Of a DNA stretch of 6,799 nt, positions 1 through 6,093 are shown piece after piece. The position numbers and the translations under genes were made by a program. Every line of letters starts with the position of its first letter. Position 1 is the first letter of the stretch. Below the pieces are notes generated by a model. The model made no database searches. It had not been told where the DNA came from and worked only from the letters and a program-made list of their open reading frames with translations. This DNA is from Clostridiaceae bacterium. GTDB taxonomy: Bacteria; Bacillota; Clostridia; DSM-8532. Location: assembly GCA_012842645.1 (NCBI GenBank), contig DUSJ01000328.1:1-6799 (forward strand), in the 5' to 3' direction.

Positions 1-1201
1 TGAAGGGATGGATGCGTCTTTCCCTCGCTTTGAACAGCTTTTCCCTCGAAGTATCATGTTTCCTGAGTTCTTCGGCTGAATAATCCTTGTTTATAAGGTT
101 CGGAATATTTTTTCCTTCAAAGTTGCCTTCACGGGTAATACCATATAATTTGCAGAAGGATACACCATCGTCTTTACCTAATAACGTCATGACTTCATCA
201 TGTGTCCAGAGATAAAACTTTCCCTCTTCCCCTTCCGAATCGGCATCTTCGGCGCAGTAGAAACCGCCTTCCGGCGATGTCAGTTCCCTCAGGACATACG
301 ACAGGATGTCACCTGCAATTATTCCGTATTTGTCTTTTTTAGTGGCCTGGTACGCTTCCAGATAAGTAATCACAAGAAGGGCGTTATCATAAAGCATCTT
401 TTCAAAATGCGGCACCAGCCATTTCCTGTCAGTCGAATACCGGCAGAAACCGAAACCGATATGGTCATAGATACCTCCCCTGTACATTGAATCCAGGGTT
501 TTCTCAACCATATCAAGCGCCTGTTTTTCATTGGTCATCTTCCAGTACCGGAGCAGGAACATCAGGTTATGAGGTGTCGGGAATTTAGGCGCATGGCCGA
601 AACCGCCATATACAGGATCGAAGTAATTAATGTAATTATTGAATGCAATATCAAATATTTCTTTTGGGATATCGAACTTTTCTGATCCCTGTTCCCGGTT
701 TATAAAATCAAGGATTTTGGTCCCCGAATCGGTCAGCGCGCTCCTGTTGTTTTGCCATGCATTATTGACAGCCTTCAGGATACTCATCAGTCCCTGCATT
801 CCCATCCTGTCATTCCTGGGAAAGTAAGTACCCGCAAAAAAAGGCTTTTGATCCGGTGTCATTATTATTGTGAGCGGCCAGCCGCCATGGCCTGTCAGAG
901 CCTGGCATACCTCCATGTAAATATGGTCAATATCTGGCCTCTCTTCCCTGTCAACTTTTATCGAAACAAAATGCTCATTCAGATAATCAGCAACTTCCTG
1001 ATCCTCAAAGCTCTCCCTTTCCATCACATGGCACCAGTGGCAGGTGGAATAGCCGATGGAAAGGAAAATAGGCTTATCTTCCGCTTTTGCCCTGGAAAAG
1101 GCTTCTTCTCCCCAGGGATACCAGTCAACAGGGTTATACGCATGCTGCAACAGGTAAGGTGATTTCTCGTGGATCAGTCTGTTGGCTTTGTTAGTTGACA
1201 T
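1..1201 (-). CDS. yyaL: YyaL/DUF255 thioredoxin-domain protein, N-terminal 400 aa (partial)
   Basis: Reading the minus strand from ATG 1199-1201 gives 400 uninterrupted codons to the window edge, so the C-terminal part lies outside; family members are usually around 650-700 aa. The protein opens with [18 protein letters not shown] (residues 14-31), then a thioredoxin-like domain with the CHWC motif at 54-57 followed by HVMERESF, and HGGWPL near 105-110. The (a/a)6-barrel-like part follows with [10 protein letters not shown] (199-208), [11 protein letters not shown] (242-252), [16 protein letters not shown] (261-276) and [17 protein letters not shown] (316-332). These are signatures of the YyaL / spermatogenesis-associated protein 20 family, a cytosolic protein of uncertain role with a redox-type fold fused to an N-acylglucosamine-epimerase-like barrel. 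The start is secure: an in-frame TGA lies just upstream and an AGGTGA ribosome binding site sits 8 nt before the ATG. Family assignment is very secure; the biochemical function is not established. Confidence 0.95.
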   Translation of the reverse strand, partial: MSTNKANRLIHEKSPYLLQHAYNPVDWYPWGEEAFSRAKAEDKPIFLSIGYSTCHWCHVMERESFEDQEVADYLNEHFVSIKVDREERPDIDHIYMEVCQALTGHGGWPLTIIMTPDQKPFFAGTYFPRNDRMGMQGLMSILKAVNNAWQNNRSALTDSGTKILDFINREQGSEKFDIPKEIFDIAFNNYINYFDPVYGGFGHAPKFPTPHNLMFLLRYWKMTNEKQALDMVEKTLDSMYRGGIYDHIGFGFCRYSTDRKWLVPHFEKMLYDNALLVITYLEAYQATKKDKYGIIAGDILSYVLRELTSPEGGFYCAEDADSEGEEGKFYLWTHDEVMTLLGKDDGVSFCKLYGITREGNFEGKNIPNLINKDYSAEELRKHDTSREKLFKARERRIHPF

Positions 1202-1216
1202 GCAGGCATCACCTGC
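1202..1216 (-). promoter_or_regulatory. Hairpin enclosing the yyaL ribosome binding site
   Basis: Directly before the yyaL ATG the minus strand reads GCAGG-TGATG-CCTGC, a perfect 5-bp GC-rich inverted repeat with a 5-nt loop. The likely Shine-Dalgarno AGGTGA lies in the 5' arm and loop, so folding would partly hide it. This could lower or tune translation of yyaL. The stem is short, so the effect is an inference. Confidence 0.35.
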
Positions 1217-1435
1217 CTTTCATAAAAGGGTTTTGATTTTAACACAAGCTATTATTTGAAAGGAAGGCTTTATATATTCAGTTAGACACCGGTTAATTAC
1301 TTAAACTTGTCCTGTTCATAACCGTTATTTTTGCTTATATCTGTCCTTTTCCATAAAGAATGTTTTATCTGCATATCGGTCTCCCCGGCAGATTAAGTAT
1401 AGGCTCAGGAAATATTGATTTCCTTTTCATAAATT
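1217..1435. other. Non-coding spacer between yyaL and the toxin-antitoxin-like module
   Basis: No convincing protein gene is seen on either strand. It should contain the minus-strand promoter of yyaL, but only weak -10-like boxes are visible (a TAAAAT and a TATAAA on the minus strand, without good -35 partners). A perfect 7-bp inverted repeat, AGGAAAT-attg-ATTTCCT, lies at 1407-1424. A 25-codon minus-strand frame (1297-1374) starts with ATG 5-6 nt after a GGGGAG sequence, but its peptide resembles nothing I recognise. Confidence 0.5.
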
Positions 1436-1466
1436 AAAAGGCTTATTAATAAAAATTAGGCCTTTT
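1436..1466 (-). terminator. Probable intrinsic terminator of the toxin-antitoxin-like operon
   Basis: An inverted repeat AAAAGGC (1436-1442) / GCCTTTT (1460-1466), with an inner TAAT (1447-1450) / ATTA (1455-1458) pairing, begins 4 nt after the ancestral stop codon of the HicA-like gene (1471-1473). On the minus strand the 3' arm ends in TTTT and is followed by an AT-rich tract. The stem has few G:C pairs, so it is a modest terminator. It has A/T-rich flanks on both sides and could work in both directions. Confidence 0.5.
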
Positions 1467-1470
1467 TGTA

Positions 1471-1690
1471 TCATATTTTACTGTTAAAGTATTCTTGGGT
1501 AACGCGAAGCTGTTTCTTAAGGATTTCTTCTCCAGAGGTGATACTTTATTTCTCCTGAACCTTTTGAGAATTTTGTCCTCCTGATGGTGCCATCATTATC
1601 TGCTTTTCTGAAGTAATAGTGGCTGGTATCTTTATAAAGTTCCCAACCGTCATTTTCACAAAATCTTTTTAACTCCTTCCAACTTGGCAT
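1471..1690 (-). pseudogene. HicA-like mRNA-interferase toxin, frameshifted near the C-terminus
   Basis: From ATG 1688-1690 the minus strand encodes MPSWKELKRFCENDGWELYK, then DTSHYYFRK (residues 21-29), DGTIRRTKFSKGSGEI (33-48) and HLW (51-53). This is the pattern of small HicA-family toxins: a dsRBD-like fold, a single catalytic His in the S-H-Y/F strand (here H24) and a C-terminal SKGSGEI...LW...IL segment. The literal frame ends after 57 residues at the TAA at 1517-1519. One base skipped at about 1528 restores EILKKQLRVTQEYF and more, to a TGA at 1471-1473, giving 72 aa, the family's usual size. I therefore infer a one-base insertion that removes the last helix. The start overlaps the end of the upstream antitoxin-like gene by 22 nt, with an AAAGAGAG ribosome binding site inside that gene, so translation is probably coupled. 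The lesion could be real inactivation or a sequencing error; H24 is retained either way. Confidence 0.75.
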
Positions 1691-2094
1691 ATAATACTCT
1701 CTTTCAATTCTTCATTATCGTTGGTCAGGAGAATTTTTAATATTTTCGGCAACTGTTTCCTTCTGTTTATATCGCTGCTCCAATACTCTATATCTTCATA
1801 AAACTCCAACGCATATTCTTTTAAATCTTCTATCAGAGAATCCAACGCTGATGATTCATCACTGTCGTTCATAACTATATCAAAATCATGCAGCGATAAT
1901 GTTACAGAGTAATCATCTTCTATATATTTATCCGCTGTAAAAACAACATCTTTAACCAGTTCTCTGGCCATATTTAAACTAATGCCCATGAAATAATCCC
2001 TGGAACGCTTTATAAATATCGGCTTGACTCTGACAATTTCATCTATATATCTTCCAAAATCCTTTCTTACATCAGTTGCATTCACAGCCAGCAT
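1669..2094 (-). CDS. Phd-like putative antitoxin paired with a HicA-like toxin
   Basis: The protein has 141 aa from ATG 2092-2094. Residues 1-31 (VNATDVRKDFGRYIDEIV then KPIFIKRSRD) look like the Phd/YefM antitoxin fold: a short strand, a V-R-x-x-F/W helix and a basic hairpin that in this family binds operator DNA. Residues 55-80 (DKYIEDDYSVTLSLHDFDIV) and 84-110 are acidic and mostly helical, ending in EYWSSDINRRKQLPKILKILL. I recall similar proteins annotated as hypothetical in clostridial genomes next to a HicA-like gene, as here. The inferred role is a DNA-binding antitoxin whose acidic C-terminus covers the toxin and which represses its own promoter. Two in-frame GTG codons at 2106 and 2103 are alternative starts, with GGAGGTG (2111-2117) well placed for 2106. 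I prefer 2094 because the family starts near LAVNATDVRK, AAAGGTGG (2103-2110) is 8 nt away, and the promoter -10 abuts the upstream ribosome binding site. The antitoxin role is inferred. Confidence 0.7.
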   Translation of the reverse strand: MLAVNATDVRKDFGRYIDEIVRVKPIFIKRSRDYFMGISLNMARELVKDVVFTADKYIEDDYSVTLSLHDFDIVMNDSDESSALDSLIEDLKEYALEFYEDIEYWSSDINRRKQLPKILKILLTNDNEELKESIICQVGRS

Positions 2095-2117
2095 TTCATA
2101 CACCACCTTTCACCTCC

Positions 2118-2126
2118 ATTATATCA
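2118..2126 (-). promoter_or_regulatory. Extended -10 promoter of the toxin-antitoxin-like operon
   Basis: On the minus strand TGATATAAT is a consensus extended -10 element (TGn-TATAAT). No good -35 hexamer lies 16-18 nt upstream, as expected for an extended -10 promoter. Transcription would start near 2111, so the GGAGG at 2113-2117 would not be in the message and translation would begin at ATG 2094 from AAAGGTGG. Confidence 0.5.
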
Positions 2127-2135
2127 TGATAAAAA

Positions 2136-2163
2136 AATGTACATAGTGTATATTATGTACATT
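2136..2163. promoter_or_regulatory. Palindromic operator upstream of the antitoxin-like gene
   Basis: A perfect inverted repeat, AATGTACATA (2136-2145) and TATGTACATT (2154-2163) with an 8-nt spacer, lies just upstream of the extended -10 and over the -35 region. A third half-site follows as TATGTAT (2163-2169), which makes a second overlapping palindrome TACAT-t-ATGTA (2158-2168). This is the usual layout for an autoregulated TA operon, where the antitoxin or the toxin-antitoxin complex binds repeated half-sites. The binding protein is inferred from position only. Confidence 0.6.
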
Positions 2164-2236
2164 ATGTATCTTTTATTATATACATGAAAAGCAGTATTAT
2201 TTATGCGGCTGTAAAAATCTAAGTCATCCGCTTCCA

Positions 2237-3268
2237 TCATTGCCTGTAAACTGTCAGTATATTTAAGTCAGCATCAATTTCAACAACAAAATTGCCATTC
2301 AGGACCTTCTGCCGGTCATCATCGCGGTATACAACAATATAGTTTGAAACAGCATACTTCCCGTTCCATCGTGCGTCCCAGATATTCAGGGAAACCAAAG
2401 GATACTTGCCTTCAAGGCAGATTTCTCCCTTTTCAAGCGCTGTACTGATTATTCTTTCAGTTTCTGCATTGTATGCGGTCAAATGCTTTTCCATATCCGG
2501 ATCATTAGTGATTTCAACAGGCGTAAACGGAATATCATCAATAATTTCATCGGATAAGGGCCTGTCGCTGAAGCGTGTAAATCTAAACGAAGAACATTTT
2601 TTAATGCAGCATAGGAATGCGGCTCCAATTGAATAGGAAATTATACGGACCGGGAAGTAGTTGCCTGCAGCCGTTAATTCATCAAGCATTCCCATGAACA
2701 TTGTCCTGCCCTTATCAGGAGCTATCTTGCTTAATGCACATAATTCAATATACCTGGCCGTTCCCTCGATCTGCTCTATCCTTGCCTCGTAGTCATATTG
2801 ATTCGGGAAGCGTTCTTTACGGAATCTCCGCATTCCAAGCAACTCTGAATACCTGTTTTCTTTTCCTTCAAGAAGGATATCCAGCATCATTTCTGCTTCC
2901 TGCAGTTTTGCAGAAAGGTTTTCCGGGGAGTATCGATATTCAAGCAATGCGCGATTTTCGTCCGGATAACGGTTTTCTCCGCATTCTTTCTGAAATGCGT
3001 GAAACATCTCATGAACAATTGATGCCGCCAGCAAATCTATGTCTTCCGGCTCTTCCTTAAGCATCCATATAGCGATGTTTTCTCCGTTATAAACAATGGA
3101 CGTATTGGCGTGAAACTCCTCTGTTTTTTCTATGTACCTGCCGTCAAAATAGCACTCCGTATCATTGTACAGAGCAAACCGGAACGGATGAAAGCCTTCC
3201 CACAAATCAGTAAAGTCTATGGAATCAATGCGATTCCTGATACTGTTATATATCTGCTCAAGATTCAT
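2237..3268 (-). CDS. Uncharacterised cytoplasmic HExxH (gluzincin-like) metallopeptidase
   Basis: The protein has 343 aa and no signal peptide or membrane segment. Residues 81-93 read AASIVHEMFHAFQ, the classic zinc-binding HExxH helix (H86, E87, H90). At 165-174 there is E-Q-I-E-G-T-A-R-Y-I; a Glu in an E-G-x-A-x-Y/F setting downstream of HExxH is typical of the third zinc ligand in gluzincins, so E168 is the best candidate. Before the active site is a mixed region (Y40-E66, strand-like). After it come a helical part (119-225) with a hydrophobic, Cys-containing stretch (SYSIGAAFLCCIKKC, 211-225) and a strand-rich C-terminal domain (285-343). I do not recognise a named family. It is the third gene of the asparaginase-mtnA operon, 40 nt after mtnA, with an AGAGG ribosome binding site 10 nt before the ATG at 3266-3268. 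Peptidase activity is inferred; the substrate is unknown. No strong terminator is visible after its stop, so some read-through into the next operon is possible. Confidence 0.75.
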   Translation of the reverse strand: MNLEQIYNSIRNRIDSIDFTDLWEGFHPFRFALYNDTECYFDGRYIEKTEEFHANTSIVYNGENIAIWMLKEEPEDIDLLAASIVHEMFHAFQKECGENRYPDENRALLEYRYSPENLSAKLQEAEMMLDILLEGKENRYSELLGMRRFRKERFPNQYDYEARIEQIEGTARYIELCALSKIAPDKGRTMFMGMLDELTAAGNYFPVRIISYSIGAAFLCCIKKCSSFRFTRFSDRPLSDEIIDDIPFTPVEITNDPDMEKHLTAYNAETERIISTALEKGEICLEGKYPLVSLNIWDARWNGKYAVSNYIVVYRDDDRQKVLNGNFVVEIDADLNILTVYRQ

Positions 3269-3308
3269 TTTTCTGTAACCTCTTATCTTACTACATTACT
3301 TTTTTCAT

Positions 3309-4343
3309 CTAAGATAACTTTTTCAGATTGATTTCAAAAGGAGGGTAAACAATTCCCTTTTCTGTCACTATAGCAGTTATATTATCAGCAGGGGTAACAT
3401 CAAAGGCAGGATTATATACCTTTATATTCTCCGGAGCCACCTGTATTCCTTTTATGGTCCTTACCTCCAACGCGTCTCTTTCCTCAATCGGTATGTCCTT
3501 TCCGCTTTTGCATTCCATATCGATCGAGGGAGTGGGAGCGGCTATATACAAAGGGATTCCATAATGCTTTGCAAGAACCGACAGCCCCAGGGTTCCTATT
3601 TTGTTTGCCGTGTCGCCATTTGCCGCAATACGGTCGCATCCAACGATTACAGCATTGATTTTTCCCTGGCTCATAACCATTGCAGCCATATTGTCACATA
3701 TAAGTGTAACATCAATACCGGATCTGCTCAGTTCCCAGGCCGTAAGTCTTGCCCCCTGTCCAAGGGGCCTGGTTTCATCCGCATAGACCTTAAGGTTAAT
3801 TCCTTTCTGCTTTGCAAGGTAAAATACCGACAGTGCTGTACCGTACCTGGAAGTAGCCAGTGCGCCCGCATTGCAGTGGGTAAGAACAGTATCTCCGTCT
3901 TTTAATAATCCAAGCATGTTCTCCCCGATTTTATAGTTTATTTCCTCATCTTCTTTTTCAATAAGCCTTGCCTCTGCTTCCAGTCCTTCAATTATATGTT
4001 CAATGTCCATAGCCTTCATGCTGTCTGCTTTTTGCTTCATACGTCTTATAGCCCAGAAAAGGTTTACCGCGGTCGGACGGGATGATGCAATAAAGTCGCA
4101 GCAATTGTAAAAATACTCAAAGAAAGCTTCCTTGCTATCCTTTGGCGCATTCAGCGCGGCAATTACTGCTCCGTATGCCGCCCCTACACCGATTGCCGGC
4201 GCTCCGCGAAGCTTCAATGTTTTTATTGCATCGTAAACATCTTGTATATTGTCCAGTTCAATATACCTTTCCTCTCCGGGAAGAAGGGTCTGATCAAGAA
4301 TGCTTAACTTTCCGTCTTCAAATTTCAATGTATGGAAATCCAT
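3309..4343 (-). CDS. mtnA: S-methyl-5-thioribose-1-phosphate isomerase
   Basis: A 344-aa protein of full family length. MtnA converts the aldose 5-methylthioribose-1-phosphate to 5-methylthioribulose-1-phosphate in the methionine salvage pathway and belongs to the eIF2B-related fold. Visible motifs are LRGAPAIGVGAAYG (45-58), RPTAVNLFWAIRRM (89-102), LTHCNAGALATSRYGTAL (154-171) with catalytic Cys157, YADETRPLGQGARLTAWEL (187-205), VGCDRIAANGDTANKIGT (234-251) with catalytic Asp237, and APTPSID plus IPIEERDALEVR (284-295). The ATG lies 9 nt after the asparaginase stop, and its AAGG ribosome binding site overlaps that stop region, so the two genes are co-transcribed and perhaps translationally coupled. 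No other salvage gene (mtnK, mtnB, mtnW/X/D) is in the window, so an alternative substrate such as 5-deoxyribose-1-phosphate, used by a close paralogue in some Firmicutes, cannot be excluded. Confidence 0.95.
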   Translation of the reverse strand: MDFHTLKFEDGKLSILDQTLLPGEERYIELDNIQDVYDAIKTLKLRGAPAIGVGAAYGAVIAALNAPKDSKEAFFEYFYNCCDFIASSRPTAVNLFWAIRRMKQKADSMKAMDIEHIIEGLEAEARLIEKEDEEINYKIGENMLGLLKDGDTVLTHCNAGALATSRYGTALSVFYLAKQKGINLKVYADETRPLGQGARLTAWELSRSGIDVTLICDNMAAMVMSQGKINAVIVGCDRIAANGDTANKIGTLGLSVLAKHYGIPLYIAAPTPSIDMECKSGKDIPIEERDALEVRTIKGIQVAPENIKVYNPAFDVTPADNITAIVTEKGIVYPPFEINLKKLS

Positions 4344-4352
4344 AATCAGCCT

Positions 4353-5360
4353 TCATCCTTTCATTTCACCGCACAGATTTTTTTCCATCAGTATTTTTAT
4401 TTTGTCAGCCGGGTACCCTTTGCTGAAAAGGTAGTATAGTTTTGCGACGGCTGCCTCGGTTGTGATGTCATATCCGCTTACTGCCCCGGCATTTTTTAGA
4501 GCCATGCTTGCTTCATACTCGCCAAGCGAAACAGACCCTTGGGGGCATTGTGAACATACTGTGACTATTGTGCCATTTTCAAAAGCCTTTTTTATGATAG
4601 GAAGCAAGGCTCCGCTGTACCCGGGTATATTGCCGGCGCCAAAGGTTTCTATGACTATACCCTTAAGTTTTTCAGTCATTATTGGCTCGAAAATTTCAAA
4701 CTGGATCCCCGGGAATACTTTAATAACTCCAATGGGGATGTTTTTGAAAGGAACGCAACTAAATTCTTCCGTATCTTTCTCCTTCAGGAACGCCCTGTTG
4801 TATGAAATAGATATTCCTACTTCGGCTAGAGCTGGATAGTTAGGCGACTGGAATGCAATAAGCCCAACGGAGGAATACTTGATGGACCTGTTGCCCCTTA
4901 ACAGTTTGTTGCCGAAATATATACATACTTCATGGACCATATCCGACGCCGCTATCAATAATGATGTTATCAGGTTATCCCTTCCGTCGCTTCGTATCTC
5001 GCAAAGAGGGATCTGAGATCCTGTAAGGATCACAGGCTTTGAGATATGCTCCAGCATGAACGAAAGCGCGGACGCAGTATATGCCATAGTATCCGTGCCA
5101 TGCAGCACAACGAATCCGTCATACTTGTCGTATGCATCGGCAATGATCTTCCCTATCTTGTTCCATTCGGCGACAGTCATGTTTGAAGAGTCTATCAGTT
5201 CATCCAGTTCCGCCAGATCCCATTGCGGCATTCCTTCAGCCTTTAATAAGTCCATATTATGGAGAAGTTTTGAAAAGGATTTCCGGTCCGGCTTATAACC
5301 TTCCGGTGTCCTTACCATGCTGATAGTTCCGCCGGTGTTTATAATCAATATTCTTTTCAT
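4353..5360 (-). CDS. ansA: Type I (cytosolic) L-asparaginase
   Basis: A 335-aa protein without signal peptide, the length of bacterial type I asparaginases, which hydrolyse L-asparagine to aspartate and ammonia. The N-terminal motif INTGGTIS (7-14) carries the nucleophile Thr12. The second catalytic triad residues appear in LHGTDTMAYTASALSFMLE (86-104; Thr89, Asp90), with Lys161 in the RSIKYSS segment. D57-S58 and the GSQIPL (114-119), RDN (127-129) and FGAGNIPG (240-247) motifs also match. The C-terminal domain contains CSQCPQGSV (269-277), which corresponds to the TQC region of the E. coli cytosolic enzyme, and ends in helices. The start at 5358-5360 has a GGGG ribosome binding site 7 nt upstream. 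It is the first intact gene of an operon with mtnA; the regulator remnant ends 35 nt upstream and is read in the same direction, so it may share its promoter. It is too short and lacks the N-terminal domain for GatD of the amidotransferase. Confidence 0.93.
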   Translation of the reverse strand: MKRILIINTGGTISMVRTPEGYKPDRKSFSKLLHNMDLLKAEGMPQWDLAELDELIDSSNMTVAEWNKIGKIIADAYDKYDGFVVLHGTDTMAYTASALSFMLEHISKPVILTGSQIPLCEIRSDGRDNLITSLLIAASDMVHEVCIYFGNKLLRGNRSIKYSSVGLIAFQSPNYPALAEVGISISYNRAFLKEKDTEEFSCVPFKNIPIGVIKVFPGIQFEIFEPIMTEKLKGIVIETFGAGNIPGYSGALLPIIKKAFENGTIVTVCSQCPQGSVSLGEYEASMALKNAGAVSGYDITTEAAVAKLYYLFSKGYPADKIKILMEKNLCGEMKG

Positions 5361-5395
5361 AAATGAACCCCACTAATGCAATATTTCATTAACCC

Positions 5396-5683
5396 TTAGA
5401 AATTCCCATTAATTGCGTCCATCTTTCTGATTTCCATAAATTCCGTCATCTCTTGTTCTTTGTATATCCTTGCTATAATGATACCCTCATCAAAAACAGC
5501 AAGCGCTTCTTCTTTTCTGCCGGTATAGAGTTTCCACAGTCCATACATCCGTATAAGATCTATCTCAATAACGGTATAGAGTTCGGAACCGATTCGTTCT
5601 ATATCAAAATTTTCTATAGTCAGGCGGATCGCCTGTTCCAAAAGCAGCGGCAGCTCGGAATCGGAAGCATTATGCCAGTCCAT
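5396..5683 (-). CDS. C-terminal fragment of frameshifted XRE regulator (helical, TPR-like)
   Basis: This 95-codon frame (MDWHNASDSELPLLLEQAIR onward) continues the regulator whose HTH half ends in another frame at 5620. Its sequence is alpha-helical: LLLEQAIRLTIENFDIERIG, then LWKLYTGRKEEALAVFDEGI, a typical TPR-like A/B helix pair, as in the C-terminal part of PlcR/Rgg-like XRE regulators. Its first ATG (5681-5683) uses the third base of the HTH frame's Val129 codon, and one missing base there would join both frames into about 224 aa. The nearest purine run (GGAGAGG) is only 1 nt from the ATG, too close for good initiation, so it is probably not translated independently. Full-length relatives are often nearer 280-300 aa, so the tail may also be shortened. 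The fragment ends 35 nt before the asparaginase start. Confidence 0.6.
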   Translation of the reverse strand: MDWHNASDSELPLLLEQAIRLTIENFDIERIGSELYTVIEIDLIRMYGLWKLYTGRKEEALAVFDEGIIIARIYKEQEMTEFMEIRKMDAINGNF

Positions 5684-6069
5684 ACCTCTCCGGCGACGAT
5701 CCAGGCACGGGTCTTTAGTATGTACTGCAGAACATACTTATTATTCTTTAAAGCTTTATTCATCTCCATGGATTTTAACAGATCCAGGATCTCGTTTGTT
5801 TTGCTTTCACGAAACAGCTTTGCGATTTTTCTTCTCATTTCGTCGAAGTAAAGTTCATCTTTACTGGCAATATAGCTTGAAAACCGTTTGGGATCCACTC
5901 CAAGCCTTTGCATCAGTTGTTCGAACAAGTACTTGCTGGGAGAAATGCTGCCATTTTCTATATAAGAGATAGTTCTTCTGTCACAGAGACCTTCAGCCAG
6001 CTTTTCCTGAGTTAATCCCCTTCGCTTTCTTAGTTCGGAGATCAGAACACCGGCGCAATAGGTTGCCAT
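5620..6069 (-). CDS. XRE-family HTH regulator, N-terminal part, frameshifted
   Basis: Residues 6-60 form a Cro/C1-type helix-turn-helix: GVLISELRKRRGLTQEKLAE (7-26), then GLCDRRTISYIENGSISPSK (27-46) and FEQLMQRLGVDP (49-60). The rest (70-126) is helical and TPR-like: DELYFDEMRRKIAKLFRESK, ILDLLKSMEMNKALKN, KYVLQYILKTRAWIVAGE. After Glu128 the frame turns to VWTGIMLPIPSCRCFWNRRSA, a composition unlike the rest, while the frame one base away continues the helical pattern (5683-5396). I infer a one-base loss near 5684-5690 in GAGAGGTATGG. The ATG at 6067-6069 has an AAGGAG ribosome binding site 8 nt upstream. It is divergent from an ABC ATPase gene, the classic position for a local regulator of an exporter. 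DNA binding is likely retained, since the HTH is intact, but ligand sensing may be lost. Confidence 0.75.
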   Translation of the reverse strand: MATYCAGVLISELRKRRGLTQEKLAEGLCDRRTISYIENGSISPSKYLFEQLMQRLGVDPKRFSSYIASKDELYFDEMRRKIAKLFRESKTNEILDLLKSMEMNKALKNNKYVLQYILKTRAWIVAGEVWTGIMLPIPSCRCFWNRRSA

Positions 6070-6093
6070 AATACTCTCCTTCGGAAGTAAAAT

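Noticed and set aside
752..1162. Open plus-strand frame of 136 codons opposite yyaL
   Set aside because: It lies antisense to a strongly conserved YyaL coding region and its peptide has no recognisable motif; it is a shadow.
1517..1534. Programmed frameshifting in the toxin gene
   Set aside because: There is no classic slippery heptamer, stimulatory stem or conserved arrangement; a simple indel is the more economical explanation.
2175..2180. Second TATAAT on the minus strand upstream of the operator
   Set aside because: It has no -35 partner or TG extension and is less well placed than the extended -10 at 2118-2126.
2203..2229. Possible terminator hairpin GCGGCTG...CATCCGC after the metallopeptidase gene
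   Set aside because: The stem is short with a mismatch, the loop is long and no T-run follows on the minus strand.
3309..4343. eIF2B-alpha or ribose-1,5-bisphosphate isomerase instead of MtnA
   Set aside because: The RGAPAIG, NAGALAT and VGCDRIAANGDTANKIGT motifs, with Cys157 and Asp237, are those of MtnA.
4462..4839. Open plus-strand frame of 125 codons opposite the asparaginase gene
   Set aside because: It is antisense to conserved asparaginase motifs, with no ribosome binding site or family likeness.
4353..5360. GatD subunit of an archaeal-type Glu-tRNA(Gln) amidotransferase
   Set aside because: The protein has the length and N-terminus of type I asparaginase, lacks the extra N-terminal GatD domain, and no gatE is adjacent.
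5453..5851. Plus-strand frame crossing the split regulator
   Set aside because: It is antisense to both helical halves of the XRE protein, which explain the sequence better.
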